NCBI RefSeq assembly: GCF_040712315.1 | Contig: NC_134017.1 | Span: 53,411,636-53,475,635 of the forward strand | Direction: 5' to 3' | DNA length: 64,000 nt | Source: Castanea sativa | Taxonomy: Eukaryota; Streptophyta; Magnoliopsida; Fagales; Fagaceae | Shown: positions 19,311 to 32,095 of the stretch, piece by piece | Numbering within the stretch: the stretch's first letter is position 1 | Layout: the number at the start of each line of letters is the position of its first letter | Program-made: the position numbers and the translations under genes | The notes under the pieces: model-generated | What the model was told of the DNA's origin: nothing | Databases searched by the model: none | Seen by the model: only the letters and a program-made list of their open reading frames with translations

Positions 19311-21493
19311 TTGGAATGTGTAGAAATATTGGAATCCCTTTCATAAGAATAAAACTGCAATAATAGCCATATTCATTTTGTTTTCCTTGTTACTATCATC
19401 TCTTATATATGAAGTAATTCCAGACCTGTTTCAGTTACACATAATAGATAAATCCTACACGTTCAAGAAAGAAATTTAACATACCCTTCAGTGTCAATGA
19501 TATTGGCCTAGGAAATATATATATACTAAGATGAATTTTTTTTTTTTTTTTTTTTTGTAGCATATATAATAGCAGAAGTCTAATCGTCAAGTCACTCTTA
19601 TCATTGCAGATTATAATTTATTAAAAGAGTAGTGTTCCATACACAAATCTGAATTTTTTTTCAAAACCTTTTGAAGTTACAACTAGTTGACTACATGCAA
19701 ACACTAGATGCAGTTATTAAGCAAAATGTTGCAGTTAATTAACCACGGTCCCTGATCAAATCTTTGAGCAAAAATCTCAAAGTCACTAACAGGGGAGTTC
19801 ATGTGGTCATGCTAGTAAGTATGACATGAAGTAGCAGTAGGTTAAAAGTAAATTTTATTGTACAAATTTCAATTCTATTAATGGATATGTTGCCTTGAGA
19901 ATTGTTTAAATTAAATACTTCTTAGGCTTTTTACTGTGAAATAATAATTTCATTGGTTTTTCTAAATCACCATTTCTAGTCTATATGATCTATGCTTGTT
20001 TAATATGTTAATCAATTTTTAATCAAGAGCATATTTATTTATTTATTTATTTGGTTAAAATCTAATTAATTTTGTGACAAAAACTAGGGTCTAAAACCTT
20101 AACAATGTGTATCAAACTATAATAGAAGAAGGAAATAAATCTATTGAGCTCACCCTAAGAATATTGGGTTAACACTTTCTTCAATTGTATTTAATTGTAT
20201 TTTTGAGCGCACATACAATGCAGTGCAGCGCAAAAACCATAGACTGTTGGTAGTACATTGATGGTACTGGAAACAAAAATAGATGTATATCTTACTTTTA
20301 CTTTGGTTAGAGTTTGGGAATTAGCCTCTTTAAAATTAAAATAAATAAATAAAATTTGAATGTAAGACTGTCTACTAATTCTCTCTCACAAACCCTGCAA
20401 AAAAGAGAGTTAATTGGATAAGGACTTTTTTTAATTTTAGAAGTTCTAAGAAATGTGCTTTTTGTTGTCTGAGTTAAATAAAAGGATTCTTTAGATGATA
20501 CATGAGACAAGCTCAAAGACAATAGCCTAAAACACTACTCAATTGCATGGTTTAAATTAACAAGCTTACTTTAAGCTTGTGATACATGCCCCTTAACATG
20601 TAATTGATGGGCTTCCCCATTCTCCATCCCCGCCAAATACTTCAGGTAAATGAAACCTTTATGTTTCTTTCTCTAGCAAAGTTGAAATTTCCAAAATTAG
20701 CACTTAATTTTTTGTAGTCTATCAAACTTATATCAGCTCCTTTTGTGACCCAAATATTTAAATAAATAAATAAAAAAAGCTCCTTCTCAAATTAATGAAA
20801 CAATGTGTAAAATGACATAGAACCACTTCACTAGGATGTACTTTTCCCTTTGCATTATATTTACATTTGAATTTGAAAGGTATTTCTATAGTTTATGCTA
20901 GGAAGGAAGGAATACATGCTTTTTCTCAGTATCATGCATGTTGGAAATGTTTCATTTTGGTAATAAAAATGGACTTAGATGAGTAGTTGGGTAGTTTCAA
21001 TGTAAAGTTTAGTATGGCATATTGGGTTTTATGTCATCATGGAATTCTTTCAGCATTGCAGAAACCAAATATTTTTTCATCCACTATCACCGATGATGAG
21101 ATATTCTTGATATTGGTCTGTTATTTTAACATTTATAATTGTCTTATTAAAGTTAATACTATATTAATTTGATGTCTACATTTCTTTGATTATATGCAGT
21201 TTTAATTTTCGGTTTTTTTTTTTTTTTCAATTTCTTTAGCTGAAGAAGAAGTATCAGTGTTAAGACAACGAACGTGACACAAACAACCATACGTGCTTCT
21301 CCATCAGATTCCTTCCAAGGATCACGCTATTCTCTTTGGCTGGGCTGGTTTTTTTTTTTCCTCCAATTGCTAGAAATATTTTCTCTCCATTACTAAGGGA
21401 AGTTACCAATCATTTTAGTTGTTTATAATATACTTAAAAAAATTATTGTGCTTATTAATTATTAATGAAGTACATATAAATGCTATAATTCAG

Positions 21494-21530
<37 letters not shown>

Positions 21531-21733
21531 AGAAACAATAATTTATAAATATGATTGTTATAGTTATATAAATTTGAAATTCATACTAAGTGTTACTTTT
21601 TAAAATTTATAAATTCAATTGCATTACCTACATACTTATTTAATTAAATTTATTTAATTAAGACTTTTTTAAACAAACAGTTCACTACAAATATTTAGCT
21701 TAAATTATTAGAATATTTAAGCTTTCTCGTATT
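19311..21733. other. Intergenic, AT-rich, no gene seen
   Basis: The first 200 bp still resemble the 3' flank of the Ycf23-like genes (compare 39694 and 48646). Beyond that I see only AT-rich sequence, T-runs and a TA microsatellite. Confidence 0.5.
21497..21527. repeat. (TA)n microsatellite
   Basis: Uninterrupted alternating TA of about 30 bases. Confidence 0.95.
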
Positions 21734-21738
21734 CTTAT

Positions 21739-22494
21739 TGTGGGGAGTAAAAGAACCCAAGTGGGCATATGGGCCTTTGGGCTGTAGCAAGGAGGGTCGA
21801 CCTGCTCTTGAGCTAAGAATTTGTTAGTACTGCGAATCGGCCCATACGCCGAGGATCCGAGGACACACCCGAGGGTAAGTTTCTCCTTGGATAGACCCAG
21901 GAGAACTCGGAGCTTCATTATGAAGGTCAAGACAATATTCCGGAAAGACTGTTGGTTAAAAAGGGAAAACCCTGAACCTTCGAGGTACACCGGTGTTAGA
22001 AAAATACCAAAAGAAAAGGCTGTCACCTCCACATTAAAGACTCTGCACCTACCTCCATGGCCGCATTAATGGGGAAGTGACCCCTGAACAGTAGAACTAA
22101 AACTTCTGGTCACTATTCAAAGGTACTAAGAAAAGAAATATCTAGGGGGAGGAGGTTGGAGCAACACGTGGATAAAGTATCAGAAAAAGAAGTATTTAAA
22201 GGGGATGAACGCCAGAGAAAATGGGCGGTCGGTAACTAAGAAAGAAATTAAGAATTGTAGCTTTTAAGAGAGAAAGAGAAATAATACAGAAGTAGTCCTC
22301 GGCTTACGTCCGAGGAGGTCTATTTGCAATTATCATTTGTTATTTACAAGTATTTGTAACTCTTAGCCTGTTATCAAGTTCTCAGTACCTCTAACCTAGA
22401 TTTCAAGCCCACACTCTACAAATTTTATTGTTTAAGGCTCATTGGGCCTGAGCCCGTAATTGTCTTTGGGTCCAGGTGCAAATGTGCACTTACA
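21739..22494 (+). mobile_element. Solo LTR of the Tat family
   Basis: It starts TGTGGGGAGTAAAAG and ends GTGCACTTACA, like the LTRs at 1218 and 11605 but in plus orientation. Shared internal words include CCCATATGGGCC-type blocks, CCGCATTAATGGGGA and TTTCAAGCCCACACTCT. Flanks CTTAT (21734–21738) and TTTAT (22495–22499) match at four of five positions. No PBS or gag follows, so it is a solo LTR left by unequal recombination. Confidence 0.9.
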
Positions 22495-22923
22495 TTTATT
22501 ATTTTCATGTAAAAATATTTATTTGAGGACTCCTACATAATTTTTTTTTTTTGGTTGAAAATACATGTACTTTTTTTTTCAAGAACTTGAAAATACATGT
22601 ATTTAAAACTAAATGTATAATTTTAGTAAAAATAGTCAATATGGATAAAAATAATTATTATATATAAATTTTAAAAATTTATGATTTTTTTATTCTTAAA
22701 AAAATTTTGTGACCACCCTAAATTTTTTTTTACCTAACATAATTAAATTTTGGACAAAGTTTGTCAACAAATTTGATTGTAGTCTTGTACACTAAGGTCA
22801 CAACTTCACTCAAAATTTTTTTATTGAATGTAAATTTCGACAAATCTACTATAGGATTATATTTTTTTTCTTATATTCTTCATATTTACAAAATTTCAAT
22901 AAGATCAAATATTAATAACTAGC
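22495..22923. other. Intergenic, AT-rich
   Basis: No gene or repeat border is seen between the solo LTR and the next LTR. Confidence 0.5.
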
Positions 22924-23719
22924 TGTGGGGGTAGAAGGACCAAGGTATGTTCTTGGGCCATGGGCTTGATTCAAGGGTATTGACCTATCCGAGGAGGTGT
23001 TTGTGATGGTAAATAAGCTAAACTCAAAAGCCCGTTAAATGAGACAGTGCGAAAGAGGTTGGTAGGAATAGTCCGAGGAGAGAGATCTCCTTGGCTATAT
23101 GAAATGAAGGTTGTACTGTACACTTTGATGATCACAGGAAAATCTAAGAGGTTTGGTGGATGATTATGTGATTCCCAAGACCACAAGTAAAGGGCATAAT
23201 TAGGAAAATATCTGGAGAAAACTGCTACCACCGCATTAAGGAGTCTACACCTAACTCCCTGGCCGCATTAATGGAGAAGTGACCTATGAACAGTAACTAT
23301 CAACCTTACAGTTATTGCTTGGAGACTTTGGCGGTGAATGGGATAAGTATCTAACTGGGTGATCTGATCCATACGTGGACGATGGTGAAAAGAAGGGAGA
23401 CGATATAAAAAGAAAGAAAGGGCATTCAGGGGGGGATCGGGAAAAAGGAGAGGACCATTGTACACAATACCTCCAACTGTAATATAACCTTAGAACAAAG
23501 AGAAGAAATACAAATCCTCCTCGGCTTACATCCGAGGAGACTTTCTACTGTGAAAATGTTTTGCTGCATCTATGTTGTCCATCTAAACATGCCATTCATG
23601 TTATCCCGTATCCATAAAACTTAGGTTTCAAGCTCACTCTCTATAAATTTTATTGTTTTGGGCTCTTTATGCTGGATCCCTTCACACTGTTGGGTCCAAG
23701 TGTAAATTGTGTCTATACA
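22924..23719 (+). mobile_element. 5' LTR of a truncated Tat-type element
   Basis: This 796-bp LTR starts TGTGGGGGTAGAAGG and ends GTCTATACA. It is alignable but clearly diverged from the LTRs at 1218 and 21739; shared blocks include CCGCATTAATGGAGAAGTGACC, TCCTCGGCTTACATCCGAGG and the AAATTTTATTGTTT region. A PBS and gag follow directly. No 3' LTR partner is in the window, so the element is truncated. Confidence 0.85.
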
Positions 23720-23720
23720 A

Positions 23721-23740
23721 TTGGCGTTGTTTGTGGGAAA
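23721..23740 (+). other. Primer-binding site of truncated Tat-type element
   Basis: TTGGCGTTGTTTGTGGGAAA lies one base after the LTR. It corresponds to TTGGTGCCGTCCGTGGGAA of the full element at 11585–11603. Confidence 0.75.
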
Positions 23741-23766
23741 TCTTATGTTGATGGAAGGGTAGTGTG

Positions 23767-25072
23767 ATGGCAGGTTCAGATCCACACCATGCAGAGTCTA
23801 TGGGGTCCCAGCATAAGGACCACTTCCAGCATCTTAAGCAAGAAAGAGATCAAGAGGGCAACGTGCATACAGTGCATGCTGCTGGGAGTCACTCACGAGG
23901 TGGGAGCAGAATCCCTCACGAGGATAATGCTAAGGCCATGTAGAGAGAAATTGACCACCTGAAGAAGAAGTTGCGTTGTGCAAGACGGAAACGAACACCC
24001 TCTTTGTCAGATCCTTCTTCTAATGATTCCCAAGGTAGCAGTTATAGGCCCAGGTCAAGAACTCCTCTTAGTAAATCTTTCTCGTATGAGGCAGATTATC
24101 TTCATGACCATAAGGGCAAGAAGTCTTCTTCCAGGGGCTTGGAGAACGATGCTATGGGAAAGGCATTGCACCAACTTCCTAGGTCACCTTTCATACGTAG
24201 GGTGGAGAAAGGAAAGCTTCCTTGGCGTTTCACGTAGCCAAATTTCACCATCTATAATGGCAGAATAGACCTTGTAGAGCATGTGAGTCATTTTAATCAG
24301 CGAATGGTGGTCCATTCTAAAAATGAAACTTTAATGTGCAAAGTCTTCCCTTCAAGCTTGGGACCTGTTGCGATGAAATGGTTTAATGGTCTGAAGGTCG
24401 GTTCAATTGATTCCTTCATGGAACTCACTATGACATTTGGGTCTCGTTTCGTCACTTGCAGTAGAGTTCATCGGCCCCTGAATTCGCTATTTTCCATGTC
24501 CATGAGGGGAGGGGAGACCCTAAAGACATATTTTGACAGGTACTGGGAGATGTTTAACGAAATCAATGGTGATTTTGATGAGATGGCGATTAATACCTTC
24601 AAGGTTGGCCTTCCAGTTGAGCATGACTTAAGAAAATCTCTGACCAAGAAACCTGTGAAGAATGTACGTCGACTCATAAATCACATTGACGAATACAAAC
24701 GGGTTGAAGAAGATCAACATCAAGGTAAAGGGAAAGCAAAGGTTATCCCTTAGGAGAGGAAGGATTTTAGGTCGGACAAATATAATAACAAATGGTCACG
24801 GAAAGATTTCGCTGGGCAATCTGTCCAGCCCCTCCTCAGATGGTGAATATTGTGTTTCGTGAACGTGTGCAATAGTTGTTGGAAAAAATTCGTCATGAAC
24901 CATATTTTAGATGGCCCAACAAAATGGCAAGGGATCCCATGAAGCGTAATCAAAACCTCCATTGCCATTATCATCAAGAGAGAGGTCATACCACTAAGAA
25001 TTGCAAGAGTTTATGGAATCATTTGGAGCAATTGATGAGAGAGGTCATACCACTGAGAATTGTATATATGTA
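23767..25072 (+). pseudogene. Gag of truncated Tat-type element
   Basis: From ATG 23767 the sequence encodes a Gag beginning MAGSDPHHAES. Recognisable parts are a charged N-terminal section, PFIRRVEKGKLPWRF, the gag core with MKWFNGL, MRGGETLKTYFDRYWEMFNE and NTFKVGLP, and a zinc-knuckle-like HCHYHQERGHTTKNC. In-frame stops occur at 23941 and 24236 and after the core at 24753; the knuckle lies in another frame. A roughly 60-bp direct duplication at 24981–25065 copies the knuckle region. No protease, RT or integrase follows, so the element ends here by deletion. Confidence 0.8.
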
Positions 25073-27152
25073 ATTTAATTATAATAAATAAATAAAAAAC
25101 CATGTCATGACTCATGAGCACTTCCATGGCAAAAAAGCATGTCAGCAGCCGCTTGGAGTTGGCATGTATGTTTTTCTTTATATTTTCTTCTCATTTTTTC
25201 ATAGATTAAATTCTTAATTTGAAATGTTTCTAATCACTCCCGTAGATAATGAACGTACAAATGGTGACTTTAGCATATAAAATTGATCAATATACTGTCT
25301 TTGATTAACAAATTAATATGTTTAATTAAATTGAACATCATATACACTGATAATGCTTGAGTATAATCATTTAATTTTAAAACATTTAAAATGGGAACTT
25401 AGCCCAAGACATATAATGATTATTTTTATGTTGAAAACAGATATATAATGATTATTGAATCATGCATTCTCATATTTTCATTTAGAAATAATGACAATCT
25501 TACAAGTATATATATACTTAATTTTTTAGAAACATCGTATATTAACACAAAAACTATTTAATAAAGCCTTTTGTCTCTAACTAGAAAGAAACACTTAAAA
25601 TAAAAGCAACTTATCTTTAAATACTTATTCTTCAAAAAAGTCAAACTTCTTAAACAACGGCTTAATTGAAAGAATATTTTAAAAGAATAAATAAATTCAT
25701 AGATTAAATTCCTAATTTAAAATGTTTCTAATTATTTAATTATATTGGTATATAAGACATAAGGATTCTAATTCTAATTCTTTTTTAATTTACCTTCAAA
25801 ACAAGCAAATTTCTAAAGTGATAGAAAATTGACAATTACGAAATTTTTCAAAGAAAACTTATAGTTTTATTCTTACTATAGTAAAAGTTAATGATATAAC
25901 CTCTATCTCTTTCCATACCTATGCATATCAATCTCACTTTTTCAGTAATGAAAAACACCCATTTCTATTTGATTTGAATAAAAGATTGAAGAATGTAAGG
26001 GGGAGGGGGGCGGGAGGGGGAAGGAGCGCATGGTGCCATGGTATAGATCAAGATATTAGTATAGTTAAGGATTTCTTCAATTTTGGGCAGCACACGGGTT
26101 ATTGTGAATAAAAATGTGATATCCCTTCCCACTTGTAGCAACAATTGAATCATCCAAAAAAACAAAAACAAAAAATTTGTTATCTATTCCAACCCACTTG
26201 TGCAACAATTGAATTATCTAATTAATGGGGAAAACCAATCTATTGCTCCAACATGAGTGTTCCACTTTATGTTTCACCAATTGTCATATGCTATATATAT
26301 GTTCATGTTTTTTCCAATTATGTTTATTTTATAAGGAACAAGAAAGAAAATTGTATCAAGTTACAATCGGTAAAGCATAATATAGAACACTCAAAATAGG
26401 AAAGGGCTTGTGTATTAAGTGTTGTCGCAGTGAATTTATAGGCAATTAATAAGCCGCAATACAATCTTCACAACTCTTTCATGAAATCTTATACGCAAAG
26501 CACTCTCCATGATCTTCACAACTTTTTACTCTCCACATATACAATTGTGAACAAAGAAATTTCTACACGCCAAAAAGAAATATCTACCTTTCAAGTAATT
26601 GGTTTATAAAGTACTATAGTCCATCTAAATTATTTATATATATATATATATACACATCCAACGTGAAATGAGTAAATCTATTTACACAATCCATTACACA
26701 CTTTCACAACTTGTGGAGACAATAAGTTGTGATCAACAAACGAAAAAATGACCACAATTGCCCAATGTTTTCTTTCATAATGAAAAGTTATTGTTTCACA
26801 TTTTTTAATGTACACTTCGTACATATAACAAAATCTATACTCTTAAGTTATGCATTCATTTTTCAAGAATGCCCACATTTAACACCAGATTAAAAATGGC
26901 GTTTCCCTTATGTGTAGAATAGTTATAGAACCATAAATTACTCCACAACTTTTTTGCTACAACTCTAATACAGTAGATTGTGAGTAATTAACTATCATTT
27001 ATACATGGACCTACTATTTTTTCTTTACTAATCACACTCTGCCACATCACAGTTGTGTGAAGAAATTGTGAAAAATTATATGATCCTAAACTTTTTCATG
27101 TATATGCTAAGAGTGTGAGACAATTAAATCATAAGTCTTACAATAAAAACCC
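25073..27152. other. Intergenic between gag fragment and CHX gene
   Basis: AT-rich DNA with no convincing exon. A purine-rich GGGGGAGGGGGGCGGGAGGG patch lies near 25999–26020, and a TA repeat near 26634–26652. The last few hundred bases are the 3' flank of the minus-strand CHX gene. Confidence 0.5.
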
Positions 27153-30100
27153 TTAAGCATTATTCCCAACCGGCCAGTCACTGTCTGATAACACCATTCC
27201 CTTTGTGCTCTGTGAAGATCTCATTCTCCGTCGCATCCCAAAACGCTCTGGCCGCGAACCATCTATCGATGTCACCATACCCCTCTCCTCAGCTTCACCC
27301 CCAGACCCATATTGTTGAACCACAAGAACTGAAGCGTGCAATGCAAAGCTTGAAGACACTAACACATCCCCAATGGTACCTAGTTCTGGACAGTCACTCC
27401 AATCTGATAATCCCAACGTGAGTGGTGACACCACTCCTTGCCCTTTTCCCACTACGTACAAGTCATAACAATTTTCCATTCCACTTATTACTGAAACCGT
27501 TTCTTCCCCATTGCTCACCACCTTTTCTAAGTACACTATTGACTCGTCATTAGCAGTATTGAGCCTAAACTCATTTATATACTCATCATCAATTGCCATT
27601 TGCCTCTCATTATCAGCTACGACCTCTAGAATCCCTTGTTCTTCGTTTGTGTTTACTGACTCCACGTCCACCACCGCATCCTCACTCGGAAGGAACCGCA
27701 CAACTGTTAAGCTAATTCCAGGGTGACCCGCCATTCTCCATGCATAAGCTAGTGCCTCGCGGTCATCTGGGCCACCAATGAAGAGCATGGCAAACCGGCA
27801 CTTCACTTTATCATTAGGCCCGCCGGGTCTCACAGCCGCGGCCAGTCCACGATCAATAAAGATTCCCACTGAACATGGTGCATTGGGTAAAACATTTAGA
27901 TTTATGCCTCTATAAGCAGCATTCTCGTCCCCCATTCGCCCATCAACAGTTGAGAGTTTGTGAAATGGGAGTAGAATTAGAGCAACACGCTTGTCTTCAG
28001 CCAAACTACAAATATCCTCGTGCATTGTCCCATATGGAGACATGGCTGTGAGTGGATTCACAGTGACAAGGTGGTTTTCTTGCTCGAATGATTCGAAGGC
28101 ATTGATGATGAGATTGGAGTCTGCTTGTGCACGGCTAGGGTTGTGTGCGCCTGATTTGCGCGTAGAGTGGACGATAAGCATGGCAGAGGCGCGGCCAGTG
28201 AGCTCAACGAGGTGGAGAGCGAAGACGGTCATTGGGGATGATTTAGTGGCATGGGATACTTCAAGGAGGCTAATCATGCCTGATATGTTTGCTGTTGTAT
28301 GAACACATGTAAGGACTCGGAGTTCAGTGTTAAGCTTTGATCTTTGAATGGTCCTGAGGATGTAATGCTTTAAACCCTTTCTGGACTTGTGGATGGCTGA
28401 CATGATTGGCGCTACGGCAATAGTCATTATCAAGAGAGCAACTATCATCACAGTGTAGTATTGGTGGCTCAATATCTGGATCAGAGAGAGATTAAAATAT
28501 ATGAAAATCAAATACATAACTATGACTTGGTAAATATGTAATTATGTCAAAATAAGTTTAAAACCACAACATTCTCAAAAAAAGAAAAAAAAAATCACAA
28601 AATTTTTTCAATATTGTTGAAGTGTGGCAAGTTATGATTTTTATTATTCCGTAAAAGTTGTGATTTTTCATCTCAAATGTTGTAAAAAAAAAAAGGGGAA
28701 ATTTTGTTGTTTCTGTTAACTAGAAGATGCATGAAACGCTCACATGCCCTTTACAAATAGCAAGAATGTGAGTAGTACCTTTTTGTCCCTCCCAACGTTG
28801 AGGATAATGAGGCCCAAGATGCCTTTGGTGTTCAAAAGTACTCCAAGAGCCGCACCATCTTTAAGAGGCATGTTAAAGATAATGCTAACTGTAAGAGAGC
28901 TCAAAATTTTAGCCATGCAAGCCAAGCATATTACCAAAACCACTATAAACCACGGTGTGTCTTCCATAATCTTGGTGAGATCAATTCTTGTCCCACAACT
29001 GGTAAAGAAGAGTGGCAACATAATCCCGGACACAAAGTCATCTAGCCTATCCAAAAGCGCATCCCCTAAATCCCCACTGGGTATGATAAGCCCAAACAAA
29101 AAAGCTCCCACAACGGAGTGCGCACCAATTGCATCAGTGATGCTACCACAGATCAGTGCTCCAGTAAGCACAATACACAAATAGTACTCGCTGTAGTTGT
29201 CCCCTGAAGTGAATTGGATTACCTTTTCAACGATAGGGCGGACCACGAAAAAGCAGATTAGCACAAAGACTATGAGTGCACTTAATGAGTATGACGCAGT
29301 TTTGAGATTGATACCTACTGGTATCAAAATTGCAATAAGAACCCAAGTGTATATGTCATTAAGCATAGCCACAGACATGGAAATTCTCCCAATATCCGAG
29401 TGGAGGAGCTTCAGATTAGCAAGGATTCGTGTGAGCACCGGGAAGCCCGTGATCGTGAGTGCAACAGCCCAGAACATGCAGCCCACAGCTGTGGTATTAC
29501 TACTTTGGTGATTAAGTAAGAAAAACAACCCTATTCCTATCCCCATTGGGATGAGAATTCCGGTCATAGCAATGCCCATTACCCTTTTCCCTGCTCTCAA
29601 GATTGCAGTCAAGTCCATCTCTAAACCAGTCAGGAATGCATAGAAAACCAGGCCTAAGTATGCCACTGTTTCAATGAGCATGATACCCCTTGCTGGGAAA
29701 ATTCTTTGGACAAATTTGAATTGCCCCAACAGGTTGGGACTTATGATAAAACCAGCCTACATAAAAATTGTGAATTTTTGTTAGTCCATGTAACAGTACA
29801 CATGCACAACAGTTGGACATGATTGCATCATGCATATAGTTAGTATCAAGGTTTTTTTCATAGCTTCTATACGAAACTAATAGCACCTTTAATACCAAAA
29901 AGAATATACATGCAAGCTTTGATTCTTAATTTTTAAAGGATTATGTCCATCAATATGTTATTAATTAGCATGAAATTGATATATGTAGCATATTGTTCTT
30001 ACCAAAACCTCAGCAATTAGACGAGGCTGGTGGAGGGGTTTGAGGACCAAGAAGAGAAGGCGAGTGATGAAAATGATAACAGTAAGCTGTGAGACGAAGA

Positions 30101-30206
30101 GAGGAAAGGATTCGGTAAGGGGGGCTTCGGCTTGCCAGACACCATTGTTGACGGATACTGTCAGATCATAACATATCATAGACTCATTTATATTTTTGTC
30201 TGACAT
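27153..30206 (-). CDS. Cation/H+ exchanger, CHX (CPA2) family, CHX15-like
   Basis: Three minus-strand exons join in phase 0: 30206–30003, 29756–28779 and 28475–27153. All introns have GT–AG borders, and the protein is 834 aa, normal for CHX proteins. ICYDLTVSVNNGVWQ near the N terminus and about twelve hydrophobic segments (residues ~38–430) form the Na+/H+ exchanger domain. The paired N201–D202 in MLNDIYTW, expected at the ion-binding site, is retained, as are GAHSVVGAFLFGLIIPSG and LLNTKGILGLIILNVGRDK. The hydrophilic C-terminal ~400 residues resemble the universal-stress-like regulatory tail. CHX proteins move K+ or Na+ against H+ across endomembranes or plasma membrane. Assignment to CHX15 rests on recalled similarity. 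No disabling lesion is seen. Confidence 0.93.
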
Positions 30207-30300
30207 TTTACCTTCCTAGCTCTTTTATATATATGTGTATACACTTACAAATTAATGTGCTTGATTAATAAAATTTCTATCTCTTCTCGACCTTCTTATG
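30207..30300 (-). promoter_or_regulatory. Possible core promoter of the CHX gene
   Basis: On the minus strand a TATATATAAAAG element lies near 30221–30233, only about 15–25 bases before the predicted ATG. Either the transcript has a very short leader or the true start site uses other elements further upstream. The assignment is tentative. Confidence 0.3.
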
Positions 30301-32062
30301 CCCTCCAAACCACTTCCTAGTCCTCTCACTCGAAAGCCACCACCGTGGATGCCGCCCTGATGAAGCCCCTTTTGATTATATGCATAGGAGAGGAGAATAT
30401 TGAATAATTATAGAAATAGACAATTCAACAAGACAGAAGAAAAACAGGAATACATCCTTTGACAAACACAACCGTAGCACTCTATTTTAATTGGGTGGTA
30501 TTTATGCGTTTGCATTGTTGTAACTTCCTGTTAATGCATGGTTCAGTTGGATGTTCTTCCCAATCTCTCTTCTAGTAGCACAGTAATGGTTCATATAATG
30601 CAAAGAAAGTATTCTGTGAAACAGTTAAATCCGTGTCATTAAGTCTAACATGGAACTTCGTTTTAGAAAAATTACATTAAAAATCTATATTTTAGGGATG
30701 TTTTAAATGAAAGCTTATTGTTTCAAAATTTTCAAACTAAACAAGAATTTTTAAAAAAATTTTTTTACCCCTAAAAGGACGTCATGTGGGAAAATTTGTG
30801 TGAAATAAAATTTAATGACGCTGGTTTAATATTACAAATCAAAGAAACTATATAATGGTTAAAGAAAATTGTTACATGTAGTTATGTAACTAGTTTTTAG
30901 AGATAGATAAGTTCAAACAGTTGAGGACAATCCAAAATCAAAGGATTGAACAAGTCTAAAGGAAGCAACTACTTCAAAATGTCTGGTAGAATTATAATAA
31001 TTCGAAACTGAGTAATTGCAATGAACCACCATTTTTTAGAAAAGTTAATTACAAATTACCCACAAGCAGTTGGGCCTGAATTCAAGTTTTTTTGTTTTTT
31101 TTTAGCTTAATCTTAGTCAACATCACATGTGGCATTTAAGTTGGCAAAAAAATTATTTTTTATTTTGACCGTTAACCATGTCAACATTTCTATTTAACGG
31201 TAGGAACTAAGTTGATACAGTACCAAAAGGTTACGTACTAACTTACGAATTTAGTCCTTAAACTTTTCGTTATGTATCAATTTGGTTCCTAACATTCCAA
31301 ATGGACCTTAAGTACAAATAAAGACAAAATGAGCCTTAATTCTTAATTTCTTGATGTAAAAACATATGGGATTTGAGCCAAATCATGGAATTACATAGAT
31401 ACCAACCATGAGCAAACTCTATGACGTTGGTAGTTTTATTTTAGATCTCTAACTTTTAGCTTTTTCGCAATGGGTAAGGTTTGGATTCAGTATCCAATTG
31501 TACTAAATCCATTAAGATTATAACACGTGTCCACTTTTGAACACATGTCACTATCTTAATGGATCCAATGCACTACATGCATTGGACCTAAAGCTCACCC
31601 TTTCGCAATAAATTAACTTTTAACTTTTTGTCTCACATTATACAAAACTAACTTGTAACCTCATGCATATACATGGATATACTTAAAAATATACAATAAG
31701 ATGCATAATATAATTTCTATATATATAATTTAAATACTATTGATAGTCTTTTTTATATTTTATTAACTCTTTAAAAAAATTTATAAAGATATTATTAGGT
31801 ATAAAATATAAACTGTCCATTTTTTTTATTGTGAAGCACCTTTTTTTTTTACGGATCATTTATTCTAAACTCTTTAATTTTTGTACTTAATAACTCACTT
31901 GGATAAATATTTATGATATGGTCCCAAATTTGATTCTAAAATTAAAAAATAAAACTCTTTAAGAATAAATAATTTAAGACACATGACGCAAAATTAGAAC
32001 TCTAATTTGAAATTTTAATTTGAATTTCTCTCAATTTTACTTATTATTATTATATATATAGA
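30301..32062. other. Intergenic, no gene seen
   Basis: AT-rich sequence with no recognisable exon or RNA gene. It includes the upstream region of the CHX gene. Confidence 0.5.
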
Positions 32063-32095
32063 CTAGTCGCTAACCCGTGCAATGCACGGAAAAAC
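32063..32095 (-). mobile_element. Helitron 3' terminus (minus strand)
   Basis: The minus strand reads CCGTGCATTGCACGG, then GTTAGCGACTAG followed by T. A GC-rich hairpin about ten bases before CTAG|T is the diagnostic Helitron end. The element would extend toward higher coordinates; I could not place its 5' TC end. No Rep/helicase coding is seen nearby, so it is non-autonomous. Confidence 0.65.

Noticed and set aside
27203..29511. Plus-strand open frames of 70–146 residues across 27.2–29.5 kb
   Set aside because: They are antisense shadows of the CHX exons and contain no recognisable domain.
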